NCBI GenBank assembly: GCA_964476835.1
Contig: CAYZCE010000031.1
Coordinates: 1-17,833 of the forward strand
DNA: 17,833 nucleotides
Direction of reading: 5' to 3'
Origin: PALSA-926 sp964476835
GTDB taxonomy: Bacteria > Pseudomonadota > Alphaproteobacteria > Micavibrionales > UBA2020
The stretch's first letter is position 1. Every line of letters starts with the position of its first letter. The notes under the pieces were generated by a model that searched no databases, was not told the origin of the DNA, and saw nothing but the letters and a program-made list of their open reading frames with translations. The translations under genes and the position numbers were made by a program. Below, in pieces: positions 7,180 to 14,043 of this stretch.

Positions 7180-7491
7180 ATGAATATTAAACAAGAAGAT
7201 TTCCCGCTGTATCAATTATTGGTGGAATTGAACCAGCCGGGCATCGAGCGTGCAAAAGCCGATTTTGCAGCCGCCTGCAAGGGCGGCGATGAAGCGCAGT
7301 ATTGCTTCGCCATGGGCATCCAGACCGTGGCTGTCAACGTGCCCGCCGAAGCCATCCCCGGCTGCACCGACGACATGATGAAGACGACGCTGCGTTCCTG
7401 CCTGACAATCTTCAACGAACTCGCCGCCAAGTCGCACGACGGTGCGGTCTTCATGGTGAAGAACTTCAAGCAGCGCGGCCTGGGGCTCTAA
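7180..7491 (+). CDS. Small protein of unknown function
   Basis: A 103-aa protein, not recognised. It is soluble, with no signal peptide, mostly helical by composition, and has four cysteines (in AACKGG, QYCFAM, PGCTDD and RSCLTI). The sequence splits into a helical N-terminal half (LYQLLVELNQPGIERAKADFAAACKGGD) and a second part beginning after VNVPAEAIPGC, ending in FMVKNFKQRGLGL. The GC-rich codon pattern matches neighbouring core genes, supporting a real gene. The Shine-Dalgarno is weak (AGAAAGA). It converges on the GNAT gene with 9 nt between the stops and has its own candidate promoter. No function is proposed. Confidence 0.7.
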   Translation: MNIKQEDFPLYQLLVELNQPGIERAKADFAAACKGGDEAQYCFAMGIQTVAVNVPAEAIPGCTDDMMKTTLRSCLTIFNELAAKSHDGAVFMVKNFKQRGLGL

Positions 7492-7500
7492 GCTGCCCTA

Positions 7501-7812
7501 TTAAACGGGGTCTTTCGGCGGCCGGACGGTGCACGACGGTGCACCCGCATCTTTCGCGCCGGCCTTCTTCTTCATCCACGCCGCCGCATAACCGCAGAGC
7601 GGCACAATCTCGATACCCTCACGCGCCGCAAGCGCAACGATCTGCTCCATCAACCGCCCCGCCGCCCCCGTCCCGCGCAGGGACATCGGCGCTTCGACGA
7701 AATCGATATAGAGTTTCCCGTCCAAGCGCCGGTAATCGGCATGCGCGACGGCATCACCGATCTTCAATTCAAAGCGTTTGTTGGCTGTGTTGTCTGAAAA
7801 AACTTCGCTCAA
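7501..7812 (-). CDS. YjdJ-type GNAT N-acetyltransferase
   Basis: A 103-aa member of the small GNAT family PF14542 (YjdJ/NATD1-like). It shows the strand pattern NKRFELKIGDAVAHADYR (11-28), DGKLYIDF (31-38), the acetyl-CoA binding loop LRGTGAAGRLM (45-55, R/QxxGxG/A style) and VPLCGYAAAWMKKK (70-83), all typical. The physiological substrate of this family is not established. The start codon is TTG at 7812-7810: a perfect AGGAGG lies 6 nt upstream (7824-7819), and no ATG fits better. The C-terminal 20 residues, rich in Ala, Pro and Lys, extend beyond the domain. Confidence 0.88.
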   Translation of the reverse strand: MSEVFSDNTANKRFELKIGDAVAHADYRRLDGKLYIDFVEAPMSLRGTGAAGRLMEQIVALAAREGIEIVPLCGYAAAWMKKKAGAKDAGAPSCTVRPPKDPV

Positions 7813-7824
7813 AGTTATCCTCCT
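7810..7824 (-). promoter_or_regulatory. Strong Shine-Dalgarno fixing a TTG start
   Basis: AGGAGG (7824-7819), six-base spacer, TTG (7812-7810). The near-ideal ribosome binding site decides the non-ATG start of the GNAT gene. Confidence 0.8.
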
Positions 7825-7910
7825 GGAAATAATTGTTCGACAGAGCTCTTCTGCAATATCATAATTTCAGTTATAGCGCGCGTTTGCGTCAGGTTCCGTG
7901 ATGGATGCTG

Positions 7911-9359
7911 TTAAATATCTGAATCTTCAAGGCCGCCTTGTTTCTCCAAGTGGTTGATCCCCATGTTTTTCTCAATGTCAGAGATTGTGTTCTTCATGCT
8001 TCTATAGTCGCTTGGCGTTTTTGGTAATGTCACAGGTGCGAGTCCATCGCAGCCGGGTAAGGCTTCAAGTCGGATATGGTTTTTATCGCTCTTAGGACTA
8101 TAGCCATGCTTTTCCAACAAGCGCGAAATGCGAGCAGGTGCTTTCGAGTCTTTTTCGGCGCGACGGAGTTCGGCTCTCAGTTCCTGTAGTTCCTGTGAAA
8201 CAGCAGTGTTATTGAGGATACGTTCAAAAACGATACGCGTTCTCTTGTCAATGCCTCGCGCATCAGCATATTTCAGCGCGAAAAAAATAGTATGTCTGAC
8301 ACGATCGGAAAACTCACCTTCGTATACTTCCTGACCGAGGCTGGCTAAAAGGCCTTGATCCAGAAGATTGTTCTCGTTCTCGAGGTCGGGAATGGAAGTG
8401 GGCCTTTGCAAAAGCTGTTGTTGAAGCTCCCTTATCACATCGTCCTTGGCCTGCAATTCTTCTTCATAAACATTCTGTAGATCTTCTACGTTGAGTCTAT
8501 TCTGCTCACGCTTACGTTGCGCGCGCAGGCTGGCGTCTTGCAAATCTGTCCAATCCCATCCTTTTTGCAGCATATGAGTGCGGATGACGTGGCACGCTTT
8601 CCCGACTTTATAGCTTAAATCATCACTTGGCGAAAAACGCGCCTGAAGACCGGTATGAGGCTCAAATATACCAATATAGCCTTGATATACGTTTCGACCG
8701 TTAGTTTTGTCCCGGAGATTAAAGGAAAAGTCTCGTGAAGGTTCAACGACGACATGAGCGATCCCTCCGAGATCGTAAGCCATTTTTTCGATCTGGTCTT
8801 GAAAACCCTTGGGACGTGAATTCGTTGCGGATACATAGACAATGGGTAGATGGTTTGTTGCCTGGCCTTCCACAATCGCAGCTGCTAAGTCTATATCCTG
8901 AGATGATAGCCAATGCGGCTTCTCAGTGACTCTCAGAAGGCCGTCATCACCGCCATGGCCATCTTTTAAAAGGACCTTGATGAGATAGGATTTCTTGGGG
9001 GGCAACGGTTTTCCGAGGGCGCTTGTTGCAGTGCATTGCGAACGTATACGCAGCAATGGGCTTTTCCCATCCTGACGAGAGAGCTTTAATACGCCCTCGG
9101 TTCTCCAGAGAAGATCGTCCTGTGGGAAGTCGTAACGAAATCCTATATCGCTTTCTCCTTCAGCGACTGCACGGACAGTCAAAATTTGGCCATCAGACAT
9201 GCTCTTAATTTCGGCAAAAAGCTTATCCAGATCGGAAGAAGGTTTGTCGTTAAAAAGAGAATCTTGTTTGGTTCCTCTGAGCCATGCCACAACGGATGCG
9301 ATAAAGGTGGCGCGGTCAAGACTTGAGGAGACGGGAAATTCTGTTGCAAGTGCGTACAT
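7911..9359 (-). CDS. Unrecognised 482-aa accessory protein with coiled coil and HicA-like C-terminus
   Basis: A large soluble protein with no signal peptide or membrane segment. Three parts can be seen. Residues 1 to about 270 form a mixed alpha/beta region of unknown fold, with strands such as SYLIKVLLKDG (124-134) and HLPIVYVSATN (170-180). Residues 276-320 are a charged, Gln/Glu-rich likely coiled coil. Residues 335-385 (SLGQEVYEGEFSDRVRHTI...) resemble the E-x-Y-x-GE module that, as I recall, precedes a C-terminal HicA-like segment in some phage-defence-like proteins. Here that segment is LLEKHGY..KNHIRLEAL (414-433) and VTLPKTPSDYRSMKNTISDIEK (443-464), with His428 as the possible HicA-type catalytic residue. 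GAGG stands 7 nt before the ATG. Codon use is AT-rich, unlike its neighbours, which suggests transfer. It lies 66 nt downstream of tRNA-Ser. Function unknown; a defence or toxin-like role is only inference. Confidence 0.85.
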   Translation of the reverse strand: MYALATEFPVSSSLDRATFIASVVAWLRGTKQDSLFNDKPSSDLDKLFAEIKSMSDGQILTVRAVAEGESDIGFRYDFPQDDLLWRTEGVLKLSRQDGKSPLLRIRSQCTATSALGKPLPPKKSYLIKVLLKDGHGGDDGLLRVTEKPHWLSSQDIDLAAAIVEGQATNHLPIVYVSATNSRPKGFQDQIEKMAYDLGGIAHVVVEPSRDFSFNLRDKTNGRNVYQGYIGIFEPHTGLQARFSPSDDLSYKVGKACHVIRTHMLQKGWDWTDLQDASLRAQRKREQNRLNVEDLQNVYEEELQAKDDVIRELQQQLLQRPTSIPDLENENNLLDQGLLASLGQEVYEGEFSDRVRHTIFFALKYADARGIDKRTRIVFERILNNTAVSQELQELRAELRRAEKDSKAPARISRLLEKHGYSPKSDKNHIRLEALPGCDGLAPVTLPKTPSDYRSMKNTISDIEKNMGINHLEKQGGLEDSDI

Positions 9360-9425
9360 TTATTATACCTCAGTCGTTTGATGCAGCCTAAGATTGTGGC
9401 AGTTGGTAGCACGACGGGTAAGGAA

Positions 9426-9515
9426 TGGCGGAGAGGAGAAGATTCGAACTTCCGGTACCTGTTACAGTACACTCGCTTTCCAGGCGAGCGCCTTCAACCA
9501 CTCGGCCACCTCTCC
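9426..9515 (-). tRNA. tRNA-Ser (anticodon GGA)
   Basis: Read on the minus strand from 9515: acceptor GGAGAGG (9515-9509) pairs with CCTCTCC (9436-9430), then discriminator G and an encoded CCA (9428-9426). The D-arm holds GCCGAGTGGTTGAAGGC; the anticodon stem is CTCGC/GCGAG with loop CTGGAAA (anticodon GGA). A long class II variable arm (TGTACTGTAACAGGTACC) and the T-loop TTCGAAT with stem GGAAG/CTTCT follow. The large variable arm and anticodon identify serine (UCC/UCU codons). No T-tract terminator was seen between its 3' end and the accessory gene, so the two could be co-transcribed. Confidence 0.97.
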
Positions 9516-9577
9516 GCAGGAGCAGCAACTTTAGTGGCTGACCATAAAAACTGCAAGCCAGAAAGTATAGAAAATTA

Positions 9578-9594
9578 CCTTTATATTATAAAGG
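9578..9594. repeat. AT-rich perfect palindrome between tRNA-Ser and the kinase-like gene
   Basis: CCTTTATA (9578-9585), T, TATAAAGG (9587-9594): perfect 8-bp arms around one base. It lies 63 nt upstream of the tRNA on its strand and about 49 nt upstream of the plus-strand start at 9643, so it could be an operator or part of divergent promoters; it contains TATAAT-like bases on the minus strand. No matching -35 at 17 nt was found on either strand. Confidence 0.45.
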
Positions 9595-9642
9595 CTTACT
9601 CGTGCGCTCGCTTTTTTGCGGGGTTTCATTATAGTATGCGGC

Positions 9643-10257
9643 ATGCATGAAGGCTTTGATTATCGCCGCGAGGTTTGCCGCAAGTTGATTCACCTCAGCT
9701 CGCTGTGGATGCCGCTCCTGATTTGTGTCGCGCCGCGCGATGTGGCGCTCGGCGTCTTTGCGCTCGGCGTTGTTTTTGTCGCGGCGTATGAAGTGTTGCG
9801 GCGGCGGCCGGGGGCATTGGCGCGGCTGCTTGATCGTTTGTTCGGCGCGATGTTGCGGCCGGATGAAACCGGAGCGCGGTTCAAGCCGAGCGGGGCGGTC
9901 TATGTGTTGATCGCGGCCTTCGTGACGACGTTCTTTTTCGCGCGCGACGTCGCGGCGGCGGCGATGGCGATGATGCTGATGGGCGATGCGGCGGCGGCGC
10001 TGGTCGGGCGCAAGTTCGGGCGCTGGCGCGTGATCGACGGGAAATCTTTCGAAGGCGCGCTGGCGTTCTTCGTGGCCGCGCTGGTCGCGGCGGCGGCGGT
10101 GTCGGCGATCCTCCCGGTTGCGGCCAGCTATCCGCGCGCGAGCGCTTATGCGGCGCTGGCGGCGGCGGTCACTGAACTGGTGGCGCGCCGGTTGCGCGTC
10201 GACGACAACCTCTCCGTCCCGCTGGTCGCGGCGGCGGTCATGACCTTGACGATGTAA
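9643..10257 (+). CDS. Dolichol/phytol kinase-family membrane protein (CTP-dependent lipid kinase type)
   Basis: A 204-aa polytopic membrane protein of the SEC59/VTE5 family (COG0170), which transfers phosphate from a nucleotide, typically CTP, to a lipid alcohol such as dolichol, phytol or diacylglycerol. Signature segments are RKLIHLSS (13-20), GDAAAALVGRKFGRWRV (114-130), GKSFEGALAFF (133-143) and DDNLSVPL (187-194). Six to seven hydrophobic stretches fill the rest. The frame is open to a TTG at 9616, but the ATG at 9643, just before the conserved N-terminus, is the better start; neither has a strong Shine-Dalgarno. The LTA-synthase-like gene starts 10 nt downstream, so the two almost certainly form an operon. 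The lipid substrate cannot be read from the sequence; diacylglycerol would suit the neighbour. Confidence 0.85.
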   Translation: MHEGFDYRREVCRKLIHLSSLWMPLLICVAPRDVALGVFALGVVFVAAYEVLRRRPGALARLLDRLFGAMLRPDETGARFKPSGAVYVLIAAFVTTFFFARDVAAAAMAMMLMGDAAAALVGRKFGRWRVIDGKSFEGALAFFVAALVAAAAVSAILPVAASYPRASAYAALAAAVTELVARRLRVDDNLSVPLVAAAVMTLTM

Positions 10258-10267
10258 GGAAGCAAAA

Positions 10268-12154
10268 ATGAACGGCACCCTCGGCTACTACCTCCAGCGC
10301 CTCAAGCCTTTGTTTCAACTCTACGTGATGCTTGAACTTGCGCTGCGGCTTGTGCTGACGGCGCATGAATGGGCGAATTTGGGCGGCGGCATCGCGGCGG
10401 CGCTGCGTTCCCTGCTGACGGGCTTTGTGTTTGATATCGGCGTCTTCGCCTATTTCGCGATCCCGGTCGCGGCCTACCTGCTGATCCTGCCGTCGCGCCT
10501 GCACGGCACGCGCACGGACCGCCGGATCAGCGCGGCGTTCTTCTTCACGCTGTCCTACATCTTCCTCTTCACTAAGGTGTCGGAATGGATTTTCTGGGAT
10601 GAATTCCAGACGCGCTTCAACTTCATCGCCGTCGATTACCTCGTCTATACGCAGGAAGTCATCGGCAACATCTGGGAGTCTTATCCCGTCGTGTGGCTGC
10701 TCTCGGCGATCGCGGTGCTCTCGGCCCTCTCGACATCGTGGCTGATGCGCCGCATCCCGCACCTGCAGGAGCGTGCGCCGCGCGTGCGCCGCCGCGCGTG
10801 TGCCACTGCGGCCGTGATCGCGGCGGCGGTGCTGTCGTTCTGCGCATTGCAGGCGTCTTACGCCGATTTCGGCGACAACCGTTACTGGCAGGAAATCGCG
10901 CGCAACGGCTATTTCGAGCTGTTCTCGGCCTTCCGCAACAATGAGCTGTCGTATGACAAGTTCTATGCGCGCAAGGATCCTGCGACCGCGCTGGCGCAGA
11001 CGCGCGCGGCGCTGGGCGACGCCTTCACCGACGGCGGACTGACGCATGCGGTCAAGGGTCGCGGTCCGGAGAAGCATTACAACGTCATGCTGGTGACGGT
11101 CGAGAGCCTGAGCGGCGACTACCTCGGCGCTTTCGGCAATAAGAAGAACTTGACGCCGCACCTCGACGCGCTGGCGAAGAAGTCGCTGTTCTTCACCAAC
11201 CTCTATGCGACGGGCACGCGCACGGTCTACGGACTCTCGGCGGTGACCTTGTCGATCCCGCCGGTGCCGGGCAACTCGATCGTGCGCAAGCCGGATAACG
11301 GCGGGCTGTTCTCGCTCGGTTCGGTGCTTAACCGCAAGGGCTACGACAGCAAGTTCATCTACGGCGGCTACGGATACTTCGACAACATGAACGACTTCTT
11401 CGCCGCCAACGGCTACAAGATCGTCGACCGCAACATGCTGGCGCCGGAAGAGACGCACTTCGCCAACGTCTGGGGCGTCTGCGACGAAGACCTCTTCGCG
11501 CGCGCGATCAAGGAAGCGGATGCGTCTTATGCGGCGCACAAGCCGTTCTTCAACATGCTGATGACGACGTCGAACCACCGCCCTTATACGTACCCGGACA
11601 ACCGCATCGACCTGCCCTCGGGCAAGAGCGGCCGCGCGGGCGGCGTGAAGTACACCGACTACGCGATCAGCCAGCTGCTGCAGGGGGCGGCGAAGAAACC
11701 GTGGTTCAATAACACCATCTTCGTCATCATCGCCGACCACACGGCGAGCAGCGCAGGCAAGACGACGCTGGACCCGAAGAAGTACCACATCCCGCTGATC
11801 ATCTACGCGCCCGGCATCGTCAAGCCGCAACGCGTCGAGAAGCTGGCGAGCCAGATCGACCTCGCGCCCACGCTGCTCGGGCTGATGGACATGAGCTACA
11901 AGAGCCGCTTCTACGGCGTCGACCTCATGCAGTCCACGCCGGCGCGCGCTTATATCTCGACGTACCAGAAGCTCGGCTACATGACGAAGGACGCTCTGGC
12001 GATCCTGGAGCCGATCCGCAAGGCAGTATTCTTCAAGCGCGACGGCGATGCCGTGACGCAGCAGGATAGCGTGGATGCGGGTTTCGTCGACAAGACCACG
12101 GCGCTCTACCAGACCGCGTCGCGCTGGCGCGAGCTGAACCGCGACGTCAAGTAA
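10268..12154 (+). CDS. LTA-synthase-like phosphoglycerol transferase (membrane-anchored sulfatase fold)
   Basis: A 628-aa membrane enzyme. About five transmembrane helices occupy residues 15 to 197, followed by an extracytoplasmic sulfatase-fold domain (about 265-570). Active-site features match LtaS/OpgB-type enzymes: metal ligand Glu279 in LVTVESLSGD, a likely nucleophile Thr319 in GTRTVYG, VWGVCDEDLF (401-410), SNHRPY (435-440, His437) and IIADHT (487-492, Asp490, His491). Such enzymes transfer glycerol phosphate from phosphatidylglycerol to a glycan or glycerol acceptor, leaving diacylglycerol. In Gram-negatives the acceptor is usually a periplasmic glucan; here it is unknown. AAGGAA precedes the ATG at 10268 at suitable spacing. 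The gene is second in an operon with the lipid-kinase-like gene. Its stop codon directly abuts the stop of the convergent PfkB gene. Confidence 0.88.
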   Translation: MNGTLGYYLQRLKPLFQLYVMLELALRLVLTAHEWANLGGGIAAALRSLLTGFVFDIGVFAYFAIPVAAYLLILPSRLHGTRTDRRISAAFFFTLSYIFLFTKVSEWIFWDEFQTRFNFIAVDYLVYTQEVIGNIWESYPVVWLLSAIAVLSALSTSWLMRRIPHLQERAPRVRRRACATAAVIAAAVLSFCALQASYADFGDNRYWQEIARNGYFELFSAFRNNELSYDKFYARKDPATALAQTRAALGDAFTDGGLTHAVKGRGPEKHYNVMLVTVESLSGDYLGAFGNKKNLTPHLDALAKKSLFFTNLYATGTRTVYGLSAVTLSIPPVPGNSIVRKPDNGGLFSLGSVLNRKGYDSKFIYGGYGYFDNMNDFFAANGYKIVDRNMLAPEETHFANVWGVCDEDLFARAIKEADASYAAHKPFFNMLMTTSNHRPYTYPDNRIDLPSGKSGRAGGVKYTDYAISQLLQGAAKKPWFNNTIFVIIADHTASSAGKTTLDPKKYHIPLIIYAPGIVKPQRVEKLASQIDLAPTLLGLMDMSYKSRFYGVDLMQSTPARAYISTYQKLGYMTKDALAILEPIRKAVFFKRDGDAVTQQDSVDAGFVDKTTALYQTASRWRELNRDVK

Positions 12155-13159
12155 TCAAAGGCGCGGACCCTTGGGTGGATTTTTCGGCGCGTTGCGGCCG
12201 ACCTGCGGCTCGGCGCCCTTGTGCTGGATGACGTCCGCCGCCCATTGCGCGCCGATGTGGCCGCTGGCTTCCGCCGTTTTGCCTTGCGAGAGGCCGTAGA
12301 GGAAACCGGCGGCGAACTGGTCGCCGGCGCCGCAAGTGTCGACGATTTTTTCGATCTTCTTCGTAGGGATATGCGTGACCGCGCCGTCTTCAATGACATG
12401 CGCGCCCGCTGCGCCTGCGGTGATCGAGGCGGTGAGGCCAAGCGCCTTGATGGCGTCGACGGTTTCTTCAAACGTCTGCGTGCCGAACAGGGCGGCGAAT
12501 TCGTTGCGGTCGCCGAGCAGGATGTCGGCGTGCGCCACGACCATTTGCAGGAACCCCGTGCGGTTATGCGCGATCAGTCCGGCGTCATTGAGCGCGAAGG
12601 CGACCTGGCAGCCGGCGTTCTTTGCCGCCTGCGCCATGTGCTGCGCGGTGGCGCGCCCGGTGTCGGAGAGCCAGAGGTAGGAATCGATATAGGCGATCTT
12701 CGCTTGTGCGAAGAGGCTGGCGTCGGCCTCGTTCGGCGCGATCTCGAGGCCGGCGGCGCCGAGGTGGGCGAAGCTGCGCTCCTTGTCCGGCGTGACCATC
12801 ACGACGATCTGCGTGGTGGCATGGCCGTCTGCGCTTTGCACGGGGATGTAATCGACGCCGTGGCTTTGCAGGCGCTGTGCGAAGAAGTCGCCGTGTTCGT
12901 CCTGCCCGACCTTGCCGATCAACGCCGTCTTGCCGCCGCGCAGGGCGACGCCGATCGCGACGTTGGCGCCGGGGCTGCCGGGCGTGCGCGTGATGTCGGT
13001 GGCGTTTTCGAGGATGCGGGCGAGGGTCCCGGAAGTGATCGCGCTGGTCAGGCCCTTGTTCAGGCCGTGCGCCGCGATGTCGGCGTCGGTGATGCCTACG
13101 TTGATGTCGACGGCGGCGGCGCTGAGACAGACGATGTCATAGGTGCGGGCTTCGGTCAT
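12155..13159 (-). CDS. PfkB-family kinase, adenosine-kinase-like
   Basis: A 334-aa ribokinase-fold enzyme that phosphorylates a sugar or nucleoside with ATP. The C-terminal PfkB signature DTCGAGDQFAAGFL (274-287) holds the catalytic base Asp280 and the anion hole. GSPGANVAIGVALRGG (61-76) is the first signature; the usual GGSxxN is altered to GSPGAN. LLGDRNEFAALFG (214-226) and ITAGAAGAHV (246-255) are the other conserved parts. The N-terminus YDIVCLSAAAVDINVGI and overall layout resemble alphaproteobacterial adenosine kinases, but the substrate is not certain. An upstream in-frame ATG at 13201 exists; the start at 13159 is preferred because GGAGAG lies 8 nt before it and family homology begins there. 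The C-terminus is Lys/Pro-rich (PKNPPKGPRL). Confidence 0.85.
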   Translation of the reverse strand: MTEARTYDIVCLSAAAVDINVGITDADIAAHGLNKGLTSAITSGTLARILENATDITRTPGSPGANVAIGVALRGGKTALIGKVGQDEHGDFFAQRLQSHGVDYIPVQSADGHATTQIVVMVTPDKERSFAHLGAAGLEIAPNEADASLFAQAKIAYIDSYLWLSDTGRATAQHMAQAAKNAGCQVAFALNDAGLIAHNRTGFLQMVVAHADILLGDRNEFAALFGTQTFEETVDAIKALGLTASITAGAAGAHVIEDGAVTHIPTKKIEKIVDTCGAGDQFAAGFLYGLSQGKTAEASGHIGAQWAADVIQHKGAEPQVGRNAPKNPPKGPRL

Positions 13160-13263
13160 GGCGCATCTCTCCGGGCTGGGGATTCGGACGCAGTTTTTCA
13201 TAAGGCGTGAGGAAAGTCAATGAGAGACTGGAGTGGCTTAACGCCTTGAAGCCCAGGCAAAAA

Positions 13264-13290
13264 AGAACCCCCGCACGCGGCGGGGGTTCT
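13264..13290 (-). terminator. Rho-independent terminator of the leuD-to-slipin operon
   Basis: A perfect 11-bp stem (AGAACCCCCGC on the minus strand from 13290, GCGGGGGTTCT ending at 13264) with a 5-nt loop, followed on the minus strand by a T-rich run TTCTTTTTTGCC. It begins 13 nt after the slipin stop codon. On the plus strand only an A-run precedes it, so it works in the minus direction. It separates this operon from the PfkB gene. Confidence 0.93.
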
Positions 13291-13303
13291 GGTGACGGAG
13301 GCC

Positions 13304-14041
13304 TTAGGACAGTTTCTTGAGCAAATCGATCGGCATCGGCAGGACGATGGTGTTGGTCCTGTCGCCCGCGATGTCTTGCAGGGCCGAGAGGTAGCGCAGC
13401 TGCATCGCGCCGTCCTGCGTCAGCTTCTGCGCGGCTTCGGCCAGCTTGTCCGCGGCTTGCAGTTCGCCTTCGGCGCTGATGACCTTGGCGCGGCGTTCGC
13501 GCTCGGCTTCGGCCTGGCGGCCGATGGCCTGGATCATGCTCTCGGCGATGTCGACGTTCTTGAGCTCGACGCTGTCGACCTTGATGCCCCAGTGCTCGGT
13601 CTTTTCATCGAGGATGAGGCGGATGTCGGCGCTCAGCTTGTCGCGCTCGCTCAGCATCTCGTCGAGTTCCTGCTTGCCGAGGACGGCGCGCAGCGTGGTC
13701 TGCGAGAGTTCCGAGGTGGCGCGGTTGAAATCCATCACCTGGTTGATCGCGCGGTCGGCGTCGACGACGCGGTAATAGACGACGGCGTTGACCTTGACCG
13801 AGACGTTGTCGCGCGAGATGACATCCTGCGACGGCACGTTGAGCGTCTGCACGCGCAGGTCGACGCGCACCATCTTCTGCAGCACGGGGATCAGGATGAT
13901 GAGGCCGGGGCCCTTGACGCCGGAAGAACGGCCGAGCGTGTAGACCACGGCGCGCTCGTATTCGTTGAGGACGCGGAAGATATAGGGCAGCACGATCAGG
14001 CAGAGGACGATGAAGAACGCGAAAATTCCAAGACCCGGCAT
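13304..14041 (-). CDS. Slipin / stomatin-like SPFH-domain membrane protein
   Basis: A 245-aa stomatin family member. One N-terminal hydrophobic hairpin-like anchor (3-23) is followed by an SPFH domain: NEYERAVVYTLGR (26-38), GPGLIILIPVLQKMVRVDLRVQTLNVPSQ, then AVVYYRVVDADRAI. A long charged helical region includes IGRQAEAERERRAKVISAEGELQAADKLAEAA, which drives oligomerisation. These proteins form ring or cage assemblies in the inner membrane and work with NfeD partners in membrane organisation and protein quality control. A longer frame opens at 14077, inside the NfeD gene, but the ATG at 14041 matches family N-termini and has AAAGGAA upstream. Only 2 nt separate it from the NfeD stop. It is the last gene before the terminator. 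Confidence 0.93.
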   Translation of the reverse strand: MPGLGIFAFFIVLCLIVLPYIFRVLNEYERAVVYTLGRSSGVKGPGLIILIPVLQKMVRVDLRVQTLNVPSQDVISRDNVSVKVNAVVYYRVVDADRAINQVMDFNRATSELSQTTLRAVLGKQELDEMLSERDKLSADIRLILDEKTEHWGIKVDSVELKNVDIAESMIQAIGRQAEAERERRAKVISAEGELQAADKLAEAAQKLTQDGAMQLRYLSALQDIAGDRTNTIVLPMPIDLLKKLS

Positions 14042-14043
14042 AG

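Noticed and set aside
7813..7910. Direct repeat of the tRNA-Ser 3' end as an attachment site
   Set aside because: No copy of the tRNA 3' sequence was found by reading this gap, so att sites are not claimed.
10238..11830. A 530-codon open frame on the minus strand, antisense to the LTA-synthase-like gene
   Set aside because: It is an Arg/Val/Asp/Glu-rich shadow of a GC-rich coding region with no family motif, while the plus strand has complete LtaS-type motifs.
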